Assembly: GCA_016874755.1 (NCBI GenBank) | Contig: VGTH01000001.1 | Span: forward strand, 184,917-248,916 | Source: Deltaproteobacteria bacterium | GTDB taxonomy: Bacteria > Desulfobacterota > Binatia > UBA9968 | DNA: 64,000 nt | Reading direction: 5' to 3' | Shown: positions 8,706 through 16,887 of the stretch, one piece after another | Numbering within the stretch: position 1 is the first letter of the stretch | Layout: every line of letters begins with the position of its first letter | Notes under the pieces: generated by a model | What the model was told of the DNA's origin: nothing | Seen by the model: only the letters and a program-made list of their open reading frames with translations | Database searches by the model: none | Made by a program: the position numbers and the translations under genes

Positions 8706-9743
8706 ATGTTCCGGCTACTTGTTATCAGTGCGGTGCTATTGTTCTCGAACAGTTCCGTCGTTGCCCAGCAGCCTTTTTACCAAGGCAAGACCATCACCAT
8801 GATCGCCAGCACGGCGCCGGGCGGTACCGGCGATTTGCGTGTCAAAGCTCTGGTGCCCACGCTGAAGAAACATATCCCCGGCAACCCGACGATCATTATG
8901 GAATACATAGACGGTGGCGGCGGGCGCAAGGGAGCGAACTATCTCTACCGCAACGCCAAGCCGGACGGTTTGACGATAGGCGCGCTGAGCGGCGGCATCG
9001 TTGGCCTGCAGGTGATGGGCGAGAGCGGCGTCCTGTATGACATCGACAAGTTCATTCAACTGGGCTCACCGGAGAGCACCAATCACTACACGATCTATAG
9101 CCGTAAAGAGTTGGGCGCGACCAGCGTCGAGAATCTGCGCGCGATCAGCGGCATCCGCATCGGCGCGCAGTCGGTGGGCCATGTTTCTTATATTGCCGGG
9201 AGGTTATTCGCGTATCTGTTCGGTTTGAAGCAGCCGCAGTTCATCGCCGGGTATACGGCGCCGGAGGTCGACGCGGCGCTGATGCGCGGCGAGCTCGACG
9301 CACGCTCTAATAACGCTTCGTCGGTGCTGCGGCGCAATCCGGATTGGCTCGACAAAGGCGTGATGAATTTTCATTCGATCCTGGAAGTGCCCAAAGGAGT
9401 GAAGCATGACAAGCTCGGCCACTTGCCGGAGATCGAAACCTTCGCGAGAAACGCCAAGGAGCGCAAGCTGGTCAACATGTGGCGCGTCTTTCGGCTGGTC
9501 GGCTCGCCCTACATGCTGCCGCCGGGCACGCCGAAGGATCGCGTCGATATTTTGCAGGAGGCGTTCCGCAAGACCTACAAGGACCCGGAGTTTCATAAAG
9601 AATTCTTGAAACTGGTCGGCGATGACGCCGAACCGCTGATGCCCGAGGATTTGGCGAAGGCGATCAAGGACATGCCGCGCGATCCGGAAGTGGTTGCTTT
9701 GTTAAAAGACCTCGCGGGGGCGCGGCCATTACCGTCGCGCTAG
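8706..9743 (+). CDS. TctC/Bug-type periplasmic solute-binding protein (array member 8)
   Basis: 345 residues. Signal peptide ends SVVAQ (about residue 21). Landmarks: STAPGGTGD, DGGGGRKGANYLYR, AKPDGLTIG, GAQSVGHVSY, YMLPPGTP and the tail GARPLPSR. It is the look-alike of member 3 although four genes separate them, so the 3-to-8 block may reflect insertion or duplication of inner members. Ribosome-binding site AGAGGAA. Its TAG stop (9741-9743) lies in the loop of an 8-bp hairpin. Confidence 0.88.
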   Translation: MFRLLVISAVLLFSNSSVVAQQPFYQGKTITMIASTAPGGTGDLRVKALVPTLKKHIPGNPTIIMEYIDGGGGRKGANYLYRNAKPDGLTIGALSGGIVGLQVMGESGVLYDIDKFIQLGSPESTNHYTIYSRKELGATSVENLRAISGIRIGAQSVGHVSYIAGRLFAYLFGLKQPQFIAGYTAPEVDAALMRGELDARSNNASSVLRRNPDWLDKGVMNFHSILEVPKGVKHDKLGHLPEIETFARNAKERKLVNMWRVFRLVGSPYMLPPGTPKDRVDILQEAFRKTYKDPEFHKEFLKLVGDDAEPLMPEDLAKAIKDMPRDPEVVALLKDLAGARPLPSR

Positions 9744-9799
9744 CGCGCGACGGGGTTCAAATAGTTCAAACCGTTCAATCGCTTCGCGCCGTTCAAGCC
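9732..9799. repeat. hairpin spanning a stop codon, followed by GTTCAA words
   Basis: CCGTCGCG (9732-9739) pairs with CGCGACGG (9746-9753) around a 6-nt loop that holds the TAG stop of array member 8. Immediately after come four GTTCAA words (9755-9797). There is no T-tract. The remainder of the gap up to tctA (9800-9945) shows no gene or clear promoter. Confidence 0.6.
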
Positions 9800-9945
9800 C
9801 CCCTACCACTGCGTCGCGGGTGAAGAGACAAAGAGCGTTGATTTTAAATCCGAAGTACCTGATGCATCTTCCCGCCGGATTTGATATGGGAGATGAGCCG
9901 CGAAACGGCCAGGTGGCCGCCGCACAATTGTAAAGGACAACTCCC

Positions 9946-11487
9946 ATGGAAGCTTCGTTATTCGACGCCGCTATCAAAGGCTTCATGAACATCCTGCAGT
10001 TGAAGGTGTTCCTGGCCATGATGATTGGCGTCAGCATCGGCACCTTCACCGCCGTCGCGCCTCAGGGCTTGGGTATACCGCTAGTCTACGCCATTCTTCT
10101 ACCTGTAGTGATCAAATGGGAGCCGCTCACCGGCATCGCGCTGTTGATCGGCGCCAGCTCGGTGAGCGCGATCTGCGCGGCCTATTTGCCGATCCTATTT
10201 GGCATCCCCGGCGGCTCCGGCTCGCAGGCCACCGTGCTCGACGGTTATCCGATGGGCAAGCGCGGCGAAGCGCGGCGCGCCTTGGGCGCATCGTTCATGG
10301 CCGGCGGCCTTGGTTGTCTGATCGGCACGGCGACACTCATCGTCGCTGTCCCGGCGGCAAAGCCGTTGATCTACCTCATGGGCTCGCCGGAGCTGTTCGT
10401 CATCATGCTCTGGGGCTTGAGCATGGTCGCCGTGCTCGCCGGCAAGCGGCCGCTGAAGGGATTAATCGCTACGGCGTTGGGCTTGCTGCTCGCCACGGTC
10501 GGCCAACAGGCGCAAAGCGGCGTCATGCGTTTTGTCTACGATCAGCCTTACCTGCTCGACGGCATGTCGATCAGCATCATGGCACTGGCGCTCTTCGGCG
10601 TTCCTTCCGCGCTCGATCTCGCCTTGACCAAATTGGGCGTCGAACAGCAGCCGGCCCCGCTCAAGGGCAGCTTGTTTGACGGCGTCAAAGACACAATTAA
10701 AGAATGGTGGCTCGTGGTACGTTGTAGTTTCGTTGGTGTCTGGGTGGGCATCGTGCCTGGCTTGGGCTCGCAGGTGGTCGATTGGCTCGCCTACGGCCAT
10801 GCGGCGCAGAGCTGCAAAGGCGGGCGGCAGACTTTTGGCACCGGTGACGTGCGCGGCGTCATCGCCCCGGAAAGCGCCAACGACGCCAAGGACGGCGGCG
10901 ATCTTGTGACGACGCTGCTGCTCGGATTCCCCCAGGGCGTGAGCACCGCGCTATTCATCGTCGCCCTGCTCGCCTGGGGCTTTGTGCCAGGTCCCGAGAT
11001 GATCAAGAAAAATCCCGAAGTCATCTATAGCGTGATCTGGATCCAGGGCATCGCCGGCATCGCCGGCACCCTCGTCGGGTTCTGCTTGGCCGCCCAACTC
11101 GCCAAGCTTGCCGAGGTCCGTTACAGCTTCATGGTGCCGATCATGTTCCTGTTCATCTTGATGGGTGCCTATAGTGTTAACCGCGACCCCTTGGATCTGC
11201 TGGTGGTCGTCGGCTTCGGCTTTTTGGGCTATTTCATGCGCCGCGCCGGTTATCCGCGTCCGGCGATGATTCTGGGTTTGGTGCTTGGCGACCTGATGGA
11301 AAAATATCTCTACCGCTCGGTGGCGAGCTACGGCTTTACCTGGCTCGCCCGGCCGGGCGTCATCGTGATCTTCATCATCGCCGCGGTGTCGCTGTTCTTC
11401 ACACTGCGCGGCAAGATGCGAGCGAGCGAAAAAGACTCGGAAGCAACTTTTAGCGGTGCGGTGGGGAGGTCGGGCGATGAGAACTAA
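9946..11487 (+). CDS. tctA: TctA-family large membrane subunit of a tripartite tricarboxylate-type transporter
   Basis: 513 residues, the usual TctA length, with about ten to twelve hydrophobic segments. Signature regions: GIPGGSGSQATVLDG (86-100) followed by YPMGKRGEARRALGASF, and in the second half APESANDAKDGGDLVTTLL then GFPQGVSTAL. TctA is the ion-coupled permease subunit of TTT secondary transporters and works with TctB and a periplasmic TctC receptor. It is the only TctA in the window, flanked by eight receptor genes upstream and three downstream. ATG 9946 follows AAAGGACA. Its 3' end overlaps the tctB start by 11 bases. The substrate is unknown; carboxylates are the family norm. Confidence 0.93.
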   Translation: MEASLFDAAIKGFMNILQLKVFLAMMIGVSIGTFTAVAPQGLGIPLVYAILLPVVIKWEPLTGIALLIGASSVSAICAAYLPILFGIPGGSGSQATVLDGYPMGKRGEARRALGASFMAGGLGCLIGTATLIVAVPAAKPLIYLMGSPELFVIMLWGLSMVAVLAGKRPLKGLIATALGLLLATVGQQAQSGVMRFVYDQPYLLDGMSISIMALALFGVPSALDLALTKLGVEQQPAPLKGSLFDGVKDTIKEWWLVVRCSFVGVWVGIVPGLGSQVVDWLAYGHAAQSCKGGRQTFGTGDVRGVIAPESANDAKDGGDLVTTLLLGFPQGVSTALFIVALLAWGFVPGPEMIKKNPEVIYSVIWIQGIAGIAGTLVGFCLAAQLAKLAEVRYSFMVPIMFLFILMGAYSVNRDPLDLLVVVGFGFLGYFMRRAGYPRPAMILGLVLGDLMEKYLYRSVASYGFTWLARPGVIVIFIIAAVSLFFTLRGKMRASEKDSEATFSGAVGRSGDEN

Positions 11488-11941
11488 TTTTGCGCTATTT
11501 CTCTTGGCGATTTTCGCCATTGCGACGGTGAGCGGCTGGGACTGGCCGAACATCGCCAAGATCATGCCGGTCTACGTTGCGGCGATACCTGGGTTGATCA
11601 TGGTGATCGTTCAGCTCTACCGCGAGTTTACTGGATATGAGCGAAGGGTCGCTACTTCCGGCGTTGAAATGGACGATACCGGCAGCGCCGATCTGGACGA
11701 AGCTACCGAGCGGCAGCGCACCATCGCCTACTTTGCCTGGTTCATCGGCGGCGCGATTGGTATCTGGCTCATCGGTATTGTCTACGCATTGCCGTTGTTA
11801 GTATTTCTCTACGCCCTCATCGAAGGTGGCGAAAAATGGTACACCTCGCTGATCCTCGGTGTCTGCGCCTACGCCATGCTCTGGGGGTTGTTTGAGTATA
11901 TGCTCGAGACGCGCTGGCCGGCGGGAATCCTCTTTGGATAA
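11477..11941 (+). CDS. tctB: TctB-like small membrane subunit
   Basis: A 154-residue protein with four predicted membrane segments: FALFLLAIFAIATVSGW, MPVYVAAIPGLIMVIVQLY, then IAYFAWFIGGAIGIWLIGIVYALPLLVFLY spanning two, and a last one near LILGVCAYAMLW. An acidic loop (EMDDTGSADLDEATE) lies between the pairs. This is the TctB pattern. I chose ATG 11477, which has GGGAGG upstream and overlaps the last 11 bases of tctA; a GTG at 11456 would add seven residues. Sequence is poorly conserved in this family, so position next to tctA is part of the evidence. Confidence 0.85.
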   Translation: MRTNFALFLLAIFAIATVSGWDWPNIAKIMPVYVAAIPGLIMVIVQLYREFTGYERRVATSGVEMDDTGSADLDEATERQRTIAYFAWFIGGAIGIWLIGIVYALPLLVFLYALIEGGEKWYTSLILGVCAYAMLWGLFEYMLETRWPAGILFG

Positions 11942-11945
11942 GACA

Positions 11946-12058
11946 ATTTTGGATTTTCGATTTTGGATTGTCGGATTACTGATCTCCCCTTTATGTCTCA
12001 CACTCCCTAGTTGAGTCGATCTTGACTGGCCCCTTCCGACAATCCAAAATCCAAAATA
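11946..12058. repeat. 15-bp inverted repeat of ATTTTGGATT words after tctB
   Basis: ATTTTGGATTGTCGG (11960-11974) is exactly complementary to 12036-12050, with 61 bases between. The word TTTTGGATTTTCG precedes the left arm in tandem, and the inverted word AATCCAAAAT is repeated after the right arm. No T-tract follows either arm. Confidence 0.7.
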
Positions 12059-12072
12059 GAAAAGGCGCTTGC

Positions 12073-13128
12073 ATGGTCCCACTGACGCATCAACTCAAAC
12101 TAGTCACATTCACATTACTCCTTGTCACTTTTCCAATCCCCGCCTTTTCCCAAACGCCCTACTTCCAAGGCAAGACCATCAAGATCATTCGCGGCGGTGA
12201 GCCGGGCGGCACCGGCGACATGCAGGCGCGGGCGCTGATTCCCTATTTGAAAAAACATATTCCCGGCAACCCGACGATCATCGTGGAGAACATGCCGGGT
12301 GCCGCTGGGCGCAAAGCGGCCAACTATATCTATTTGACAGCGAAGCCCGATGGCTTGTCGATCGGCGCCGTGGGCGCGGGCCTGGTCGCTGGCCATATTC
12401 TCGAGTTGGCCGGCACGCAATACGACATCGATAAATTGGTGTACTTAGGCTCCACCGAAAGCGGCGACCCCTACGTGTTTGTCAGCCGCAACAAGGGTGG
12501 CTTTCAAACTATCGACAAATTGCGCGCTGCCACCGGTGTGCGCATCGGTGCCCAGGCGGTGGGCCATCCGATTTACGTGAGCGGGCGGCTGTTCGCCTAT
12601 GTGCTGGGTTTGAGAGAACCGCGCATGGTCTTGGGCTACGGCGGGATTGAGCTGGATGCCGCGTTGGCCAACGGCGAAGTCGATGTGCGCGCTAACGGCG
12701 CGGACACGATCCTATCGCGCAGCCGCGGTGACATGGACAAGGGCGAGCTGCAGTCTCATGCCTCCATCAGCATCCCCAAAGGCCGCTATGCGCAGGGGTT
12801 ACCGAAAGCGCCGGAGCTCGACACCTTCGCCAAGAGCGACAAGGAGCGCCAGTTGATCGACTTGTTTCGCACCTTTCTCTACCCACGCTGGCCTTACCTT
12901 TTGCCGCCGGCGACGCCGAAAGACATCGTTGCGACGCTGCGCGGGGCGATGGCCAACGCGTTGAAAGATCCGGAGTTTCATAAGGAGTTCAAAAAGCTGA
13001 TGTCCACGGATGCTACGCCGTTAACCGGAGAGCAATTGGATAAGGCGATCCGTAGCCTGCCGCGTAATCCGGAAACCGTGGAGCTCTACAAGAAATTAGC
13101 GGATCAGGGACCATTACCGCCGCGCTAA
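12073..13128 (+). CDS. TctC/Bug-type periplasmic solute-binding protein (array member 9)
   Basis: First receptor after the tctAB pair. The start is set at ATG 12073 because the upstream extension (TTG 12022) would be translated through the intergenic repeat and puts a non-signal stretch before the signal peptide (LVTFTLLLVTFPIPAFSQ). About 351 residues. Landmarks: GEPGGTGDMQARAL, PGAAGRKAANYIY, AKPDGLSIG, GAQAVGHPIY, YLLPPATP and the tail DQGPLPPR. The ribosome-binding site (AAAGGCG) is weaker than elsewhere in the array. Confidence 0.86.
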   Translation: MVPLTHQLKLVTFTLLLVTFPIPAFSQTPYFQGKTIKIIRGGEPGGTGDMQARALIPYLKKHIPGNPTIIVENMPGAAGRKAANYIYLTAKPDGLSIGAVGAGLVAGHILELAGTQYDIDKLVYLGSTESGDPYVFVSRNKGGFQTIDKLRAATGVRIGAQAVGHPIYVSGRLFAYVLGLREPRMVLGYGGIELDAALANGEVDVRANGADTILSRSRGDMDKGELQSHASISIPKGRYAQGLPKAPELDTFAKSDKERQLIDLFRTFLYPRWPYLLPPATPKDIVATLRGAMANALKDPEFHKEFKKLMSTDATPLTGEQLDKAIRSLPRNPETVELYKKLADQGPLPPR

Positions 13129-13131
13129 AAA

Positions 13132-13200
13132 TCGTGCTCGTTGTTCGTGCTCGTTTCTCGTTATCGGAGTTTGGGCGATCGCGGGTCACGAACACGAGCC
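13132..13200. repeat. imperfect palindrome of GCTCGTTGTTCGTG words
   Basis: Tandem words TCGTGCTCG-TTGTTCGTGCTCG (13132 onward) are answered by the inverted CACGAACACGAGC near 13187-13199, with a one-base difference between arms. It fills the gap between array members 9 and 10. Confidence 0.55.
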
Positions 13201-13225
13201 TGGGCCTGGGCGCCAAGGAGGTTTT

Positions 13226-14263
13226 ATGTTGTTGAGACTGCCTCTCGTGCTCATTGTTCTCTGCTCGGTCAGTTCGGCACTGGGCCAGACTCCTTTCTAC
13301 AAAGACAAAACCATTACCATCGTGCAGGGCACCGAGCCCGGCGGCAGCTCGGACGTGATGACCCGGGCGCTGATGCCGTTCATGAAAAAGTACATGCCGG
13401 GCGAGCCCAACATAATTTCCGAATACATGCCGGGCGGCGGCGGCATGAAAGCAGCCAATCATATTTACAGAAACGCCAAACCCGATGGTCTAACCATAGG
13501 ACGGATCGGCGGCGGCCTGGTCGCCAATGCCCTGCTGGGCGAAAAAGGCGCGCAGTACGATTTAGGCAAGTTCATCTATCTCGGCTCGCCACACAGCACC
13601 TATCACTGGGTTTTCATCACCCGCAAAGATGCCGGCTTCAAGAACATCGAAGCGCTGCGTTCGGCCACCGGCGTGCGGATCGGCGCGCAGACCGTCGGCC
13701 ACTCCAACTATTTCGTCGGCCGGTTATTCGCCATGCTCATGGGCTTTAAAGATCCGAAAATGGTGGTCGGCTACTCGGGTACCGAGCTCGACCTGGCGCT
13801 TGAGCGCGGTGAGATCGACGGCCGTATCAACAATCCCGACACGCTGGTGATCCGAAACGCCGAATGGCTCGCCAAGGGATTGATCAACATTCACGCCATC
13901 ATGGAAGTGCCGCGCGGTTTGAAACAGCCGGGGTTCGACAAGCTCCCTGAGATCGAAGAGTTCGCCAAAAACGAGCGCGAGAAGCGACTGCTGGCGATGG
14001 TGCGCGCCTTTCGCCAGGTGGGAACGCCGTCGCTGCTGCCGCCTGGAACCCCGGCCGAGCAGGTGAAAACCCTCCGTGAAGCCACGGCGCGCATGTACAA
14101 AGATCCGGAGTTTCAAAAAGAGTACAAGAAAATGGTCGGCGAAGAACCTTCGCCCATTCTCGGCGAGGACATGGAACGGACAATTAGAGAGCTGCCGCGA
14201 GATCCGGAAATCGTCGAGCTGTTCAAGAAGCTAAACGCCGCCGGCCCGGTGCCGGCGCGGTAG
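13226..14263 (+). CDS. TctC/Bug-type periplasmic solute-binding protein (array member 10)
   Basis: 345 residues with signal peptide ending SALGQ (about residue 21). Landmarks: GTEPGGSSDVMTRAL, MPGGGGMKAANHIYR (methionine replaces the usual arginine), AKPDGLTIG, GAQTVGHSNY, LLPPGTP and the tail AAGPVPAR. CAAGGAGG lies seven bases before ATG 13226. By eye it shares most with members 1 and 2 (ELDLAIDR/ELDLALER, NPDTLV). The ligand is unknown. Confidence 0.88.
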   Translation: MLLRLPLVLIVLCSVSSALGQTPFYKDKTITIVQGTEPGGSSDVMTRALMPFMKKYMPGEPNIISEYMPGGGGMKAANHIYRNAKPDGLTIGRIGGGLVANALLGEKGAQYDLGKFIYLGSPHSTYHWVFITRKDAGFKNIEALRSATGVRIGAQTVGHSNYFVGRLFAMLMGFKDPKMVVGYSGTELDLALERGEIDGRINNPDTLVIRNAEWLAKGLINIHAIMEVPRGLKQPGFDKLPEIEEFAKNEREKRLLAMVRAFRQVGTPSLLPPGTPAEQVKTLREATARMYKDPEFQKEYKKMVGEEPSPILGEDMERTIRELPRDPEIVELFKKLNAAGPVPAR

Positions 14264-14385
14264 CAATAAATGGTCTAAGCCGTGCCAATGATTCGTCCCG
14301 CGGTGTCCTGCGCACAGCGGGCTAAACCCCATCCCCATCTTGATACTCCCCCACCACGCGAGGTAGGAAATTAGTAATGGCAGAA

Positions 14386-14457
14386 GTTCAAACCTCCGGT
14401 TCCGGCAGAGCCAGGCGGTTGAATTGAACGGAGCGCCAGGGTTGAACGGTTTGATCC
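14386..14457. repeat. GTTCAA/TTGAAC words before array member 11
   Basis: GTTCAAACC (14386-14394) is followed by inverted forms GGTTGAATTGAACG and GTTGAACGGTTTGATCC up to 14457. The rest of the 208-base gap (14264-14471) shows no gene. Confidence 0.5.
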
Positions 14458-14471
14458 CCCAGGAAGGACCC

Positions 14472-15515
14472 ATGACAAAAATTGTGTTGCTGCTGTCCGC
14501 TGCTATTTCCCTCTATGCGGCGCCTGGCTTTGCCCAAGCCAATTTTTACCAGGGCAAGCATCTCCTGTTGATCGTCGGCTCCGGCCCTGGCGGCATGGGT
14601 GATCTGCGGGCACGGGCGCTGGCCCTTGGGCTGACCCGCCATATCCCTGGCAATCCGCCCGTTGTGTTTCAGTACATGGGCGGCGGCGGCGGGCGGCGCG
14701 CGGTCAATCACATTTACAACAACGTCAAACCCGATGGACTGACATTGTTGCGCGTTAGCAGCAGCATCATCCCCTATGCGGTCCTGGGCGAGACCGGGGT
14801 GCAGTACGACATCGATAAGTTGAATTACTTGGGCGCCACCGAGCATCAGCTTTTTTATATGTTTGTGACCCGAAAAGGCGCGGGTATTAATAGCTTGGCC
14901 AAGCTGCGCAGCACCCCTGGCATTCGCATCGGCAGCAACCCGGTGGGCCACACCGGCTATTTGCAGAGCCGGATGGCCGCCTACTTTCTCGACATGAAGG
15001 ATCCCCGGATCGTTCCTGGCTTCGAAGGCAAAGACCTCGACGTGGCCATGGCGGCGGGTGAGGTCGATGCGCGCATCGCCTCCACCGGGACGGTGACACA
15101 AAACGACTTGCTATCGAAGAACCTCGCCGACTTTCACTTCACCATCGAGATTCCGCGGGGCAGGAAAGACCCGCGGTTCACGCATCTGAAGCTGCCCGAG
15201 CTGTCGACTTTTGCCAAGTCGGATCGCGAGCGAAAAATCATCGCCATGGCCGAGGGCTTTCGCGTTGTCGGGACTATCTTGATGGCACCGCCAGGGACGC
15301 CTAAAGACCGGCTCGATATATTGCGTGACGCAGTGCGCAAGACTAATGACGACCCGCAATTTGCCGCCGACTACAAGCGGCTCACCGGCGGCGACGATCC
15401 AACTCCGCTCGATCCCGAAGAGCAGGGAAAGTTCGTGCGCAACATCCCGCGCGACCCGGAGATCATCGAGTTTTTCAAGAAATTTGCCGCGACGGCGCCG
15501 CTGCCGCCGCGCTGA
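14472..15515 (+). CDS. TctC/Bug-type periplasmic solute-binding protein (array member 11)
   Basis: Last array member, about 347 residues. The start is set at ATG 14472, with AGGAAGGA seven bases before it; an upstream TTG (14424) would put 16 non-signal residues ahead of the signal peptide (AAPGFAQ). Landmarks: GSGPGGMGDLRARAL, MGGGGGRRAVNHIYN, VKPDGLTLL, GSNPVGHTGY, MAPPGTP and the tail TAPLPPR. It is the most divergent of the nine PLPPR-tailed receptors. Confidence 0.87.
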   Translation: MTKIVLLLSAAISLYAAPGFAQANFYQGKHLLLIVGSGPGGMGDLRARALALGLTRHIPGNPPVVFQYMGGGGGRRAVNHIYNNVKPDGLTLLRVSSSIIPYAVLGETGVQYDIDKLNYLGATEHQLFYMFVTRKGAGINSLAKLRSTPGIRIGSNPVGHTGYLQSRMAAYFLDMKDPRIVPGFEGKDLDVAMAAGEVDARIASTGTVTQNDLLSKNLADFHFTIEIPRGRKDPRFTHLKLPELSTFAKSDRERKIIAMAEGFRVVGTILMAPPGTPKDRLDILRDAVRKTNDDPQFAADYKRLTGGDDPTPLDPEEQGKFVRNIPRDPEIIEFFKKFAATAPLPPR

Positions 15516-15646
15516 GAACGACCGCCGACCGGGCGGATTCCAGTTCAACCACAAGCAAGAGGCGATTTATCAATCGCCCCTTGCTTGTGGTTTATCGAAT
15601 ACTCGCTACAATGCGTTCATTTCTCATTTAGGAGAGATCGAACCCT

Positions 15647-16561
15647 ATGGCTACTGCCTTTTCGGTGGTGATACTCGCGGTTTGCTTCGCGCTGCCGGCG
15701 TCCGTCACGGCACAAACGGACAGAGCTGCGCCTGAGGACGTCCGTATCTTGGAGGTGGTGGATCGGCTGCGGGAAATCATCCAGCAGGCGGAGCGCAACC
15801 GCAGCACCGATCGGGCGACCCTGGGCGCGCTCAGAGACGTGGTCAACACCTACGATTGGCCTTGGCGAAGGAAGCTGTTGTTCGACGACTTCGGCGACGG
15901 CAATTTCACGGCCAACCCGGCTTGGACGGTGAGTCGCGGCGACTTTCGGGTCGTGCGCGGTTTGGGGCTGCAAACCTCCGGCAGAGGCGATGCCGTTGTG
16001 AGTCCTGGCCCAGCCGATGGCGGCACTGGTCCTGGGTCTGGCGGTCCCTCCGTCATTGAAGGAATTCTCGGCGGTATTTTAAAGGGCGTGTTCGAGCGCG
16101 GCCCGTCAACTCAATTCCGAGCCAACACCGTAGCCGCTGAGATTTTCACGCCGGTGGCCATCGGCAACGCGTTCGCCGTGCGCGTGCGCATGGCAAGCCG
16201 CGAGCTCAATCCGAGCGGCTCGCGCATCGAGTTTGGACCCTTTCGAGGTACAGACAGGGATTGGGGTTATCGTCTGGCGCACAATCCCGGACAGCGACCA
16301 GGCTGGGAATTGATACGGCTCTCGCCTGGCCGCTCGGCCATCGTCGAAAAGTTTAACGGCGCCGCCGGCATGGGTGACGGCAAAGCACGTAACGTCGAAT
16401 GGCGCCGCGACCGCGACGGCAACATGCAGGTGCTAGTCGATGGCACTGAAATTTTTCGCACCGTGGATCGCGGCAACGACGTGTTCGATGGCTTTGCCAT
16501 CGTCAACAGCGGCGGACAGTATAACTTCGAGCGGATCGAGGTCTTCGGCGCCGAGCGTTGA
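15647..16561 (+). CDS. secreted protein with a concanavalin-like (LamG/DUF1080-type) domain, function unknown
   Basis: 304 residues. An N-terminal signal peptide (SVVILAVCFALPASVTAQ) is followed by a helical stretch (RILEVVDRLREIIQQAERN), then a β-rich region beginning LLFDDFGDGNF--NPAWTV. Such a start, with later phrases WGYRL, RNVEWRRDRDGNMQVLVDG and FDGFAIVNSGGQYNFERIEVF, is typical of concanavalin-A-like jelly-roll domains. A glycine-rich linker (GPADGGTGPGSGG) and a small-residue helix (GILGGILKGVF) interrupt it. No catalytic residues can be identified. ATG 15647 lies just after the receptor array but is separated by 130 bases, so it may be independent. Confidence 0.6.
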   Translation: MATAFSVVILAVCFALPASVTAQTDRAAPEDVRILEVVDRLREIIQQAERNRSTDRATLGALRDVVNTYDWPWRRKLLFDDFGDGNFTANPAWTVSRGDFRVVRGLGLQTSGRGDAVVSPGPADGGTGPGSGGPSVIEGILGGILKGVFERGPSTQFRANTVAAEIFTPVAIGNAFAVRVRMASRELNPSGSRIEFGPFRGTDRDWGYRLAHNPGQRPGWELIRLSPGRSAIVEKFNGAAGMGDGKARNVEWRRDRDGNMQVLVDGTEIFRTVDRGNDVFDGFAIVNSGGQYNFERIEVFGAER

Positions 16562-16886
16562 ATTAATTAACCGCAAAGAACGCAAAAAAATCGCATGTAG
16601 GGTTGCGATTAATCGCGCCCGCCTGTGCCGGCCCGGATTATTCATCGCTGCGGCGCGATCGAAGTGAAACTCTTCCGGAGCGAAGGCAACAGATATCCGC
16701 TTCGACGCCGCCTTGTAGGGGCGACCGGCGGTCGCCCTGCTCTGCGAATCGCAGTGAAAAGGTCGAAGAGATGCCCAGCATCGGCGAATCAAACCGAACG
16801 ATTTGCGCTGATGCCTGCGCTCCTCCAGAGTTCCACTTCGATCGACACAGTGTCACGGGTTTTCCCCGTCGCATGAATAATTCGGG
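16562..16886. other. 325-base gap without a gene
   Basis: No convincing coding frame is present; short open frames on both strands show no family resemblance. The gap contains the word ACCGCAAAGAACGC directly after the preceding stop, a 258-bp inverted-repeat element, and within it a GGGCGACC/GGTCGCCC hairpin (16719-16737). Confidence 0.7.
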
Positions 16887-16887
16887 C
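16631..16887. repeat. MITE-like element with imperfect terminal inverted repeats
   Basis: The left end GCCCGGATTATTCAT (16631-16645) matches the complement of the right end ATGAATAATTCGGGC (16873-16887) with one mismatch. Further in, GATCGAAGTGAAACTCT near 16657 matches the complement of AGAGTTCCACTTCGATC near 16828-16844, also with one mismatch. The arms are offset by about 20 extra bases on the right. No transposase is encoded and no clear target-site duplication is seen. The right end touches the stop codon of the minus-strand tsaC-like gene. Confidence 0.5.

Noticed and set aside
16638..16874. Small protein in the gap before the tsaC-like gene
   Set aside because: The frame lies inside an inverted-repeat element, has no ribosome-binding site and resembles no family.
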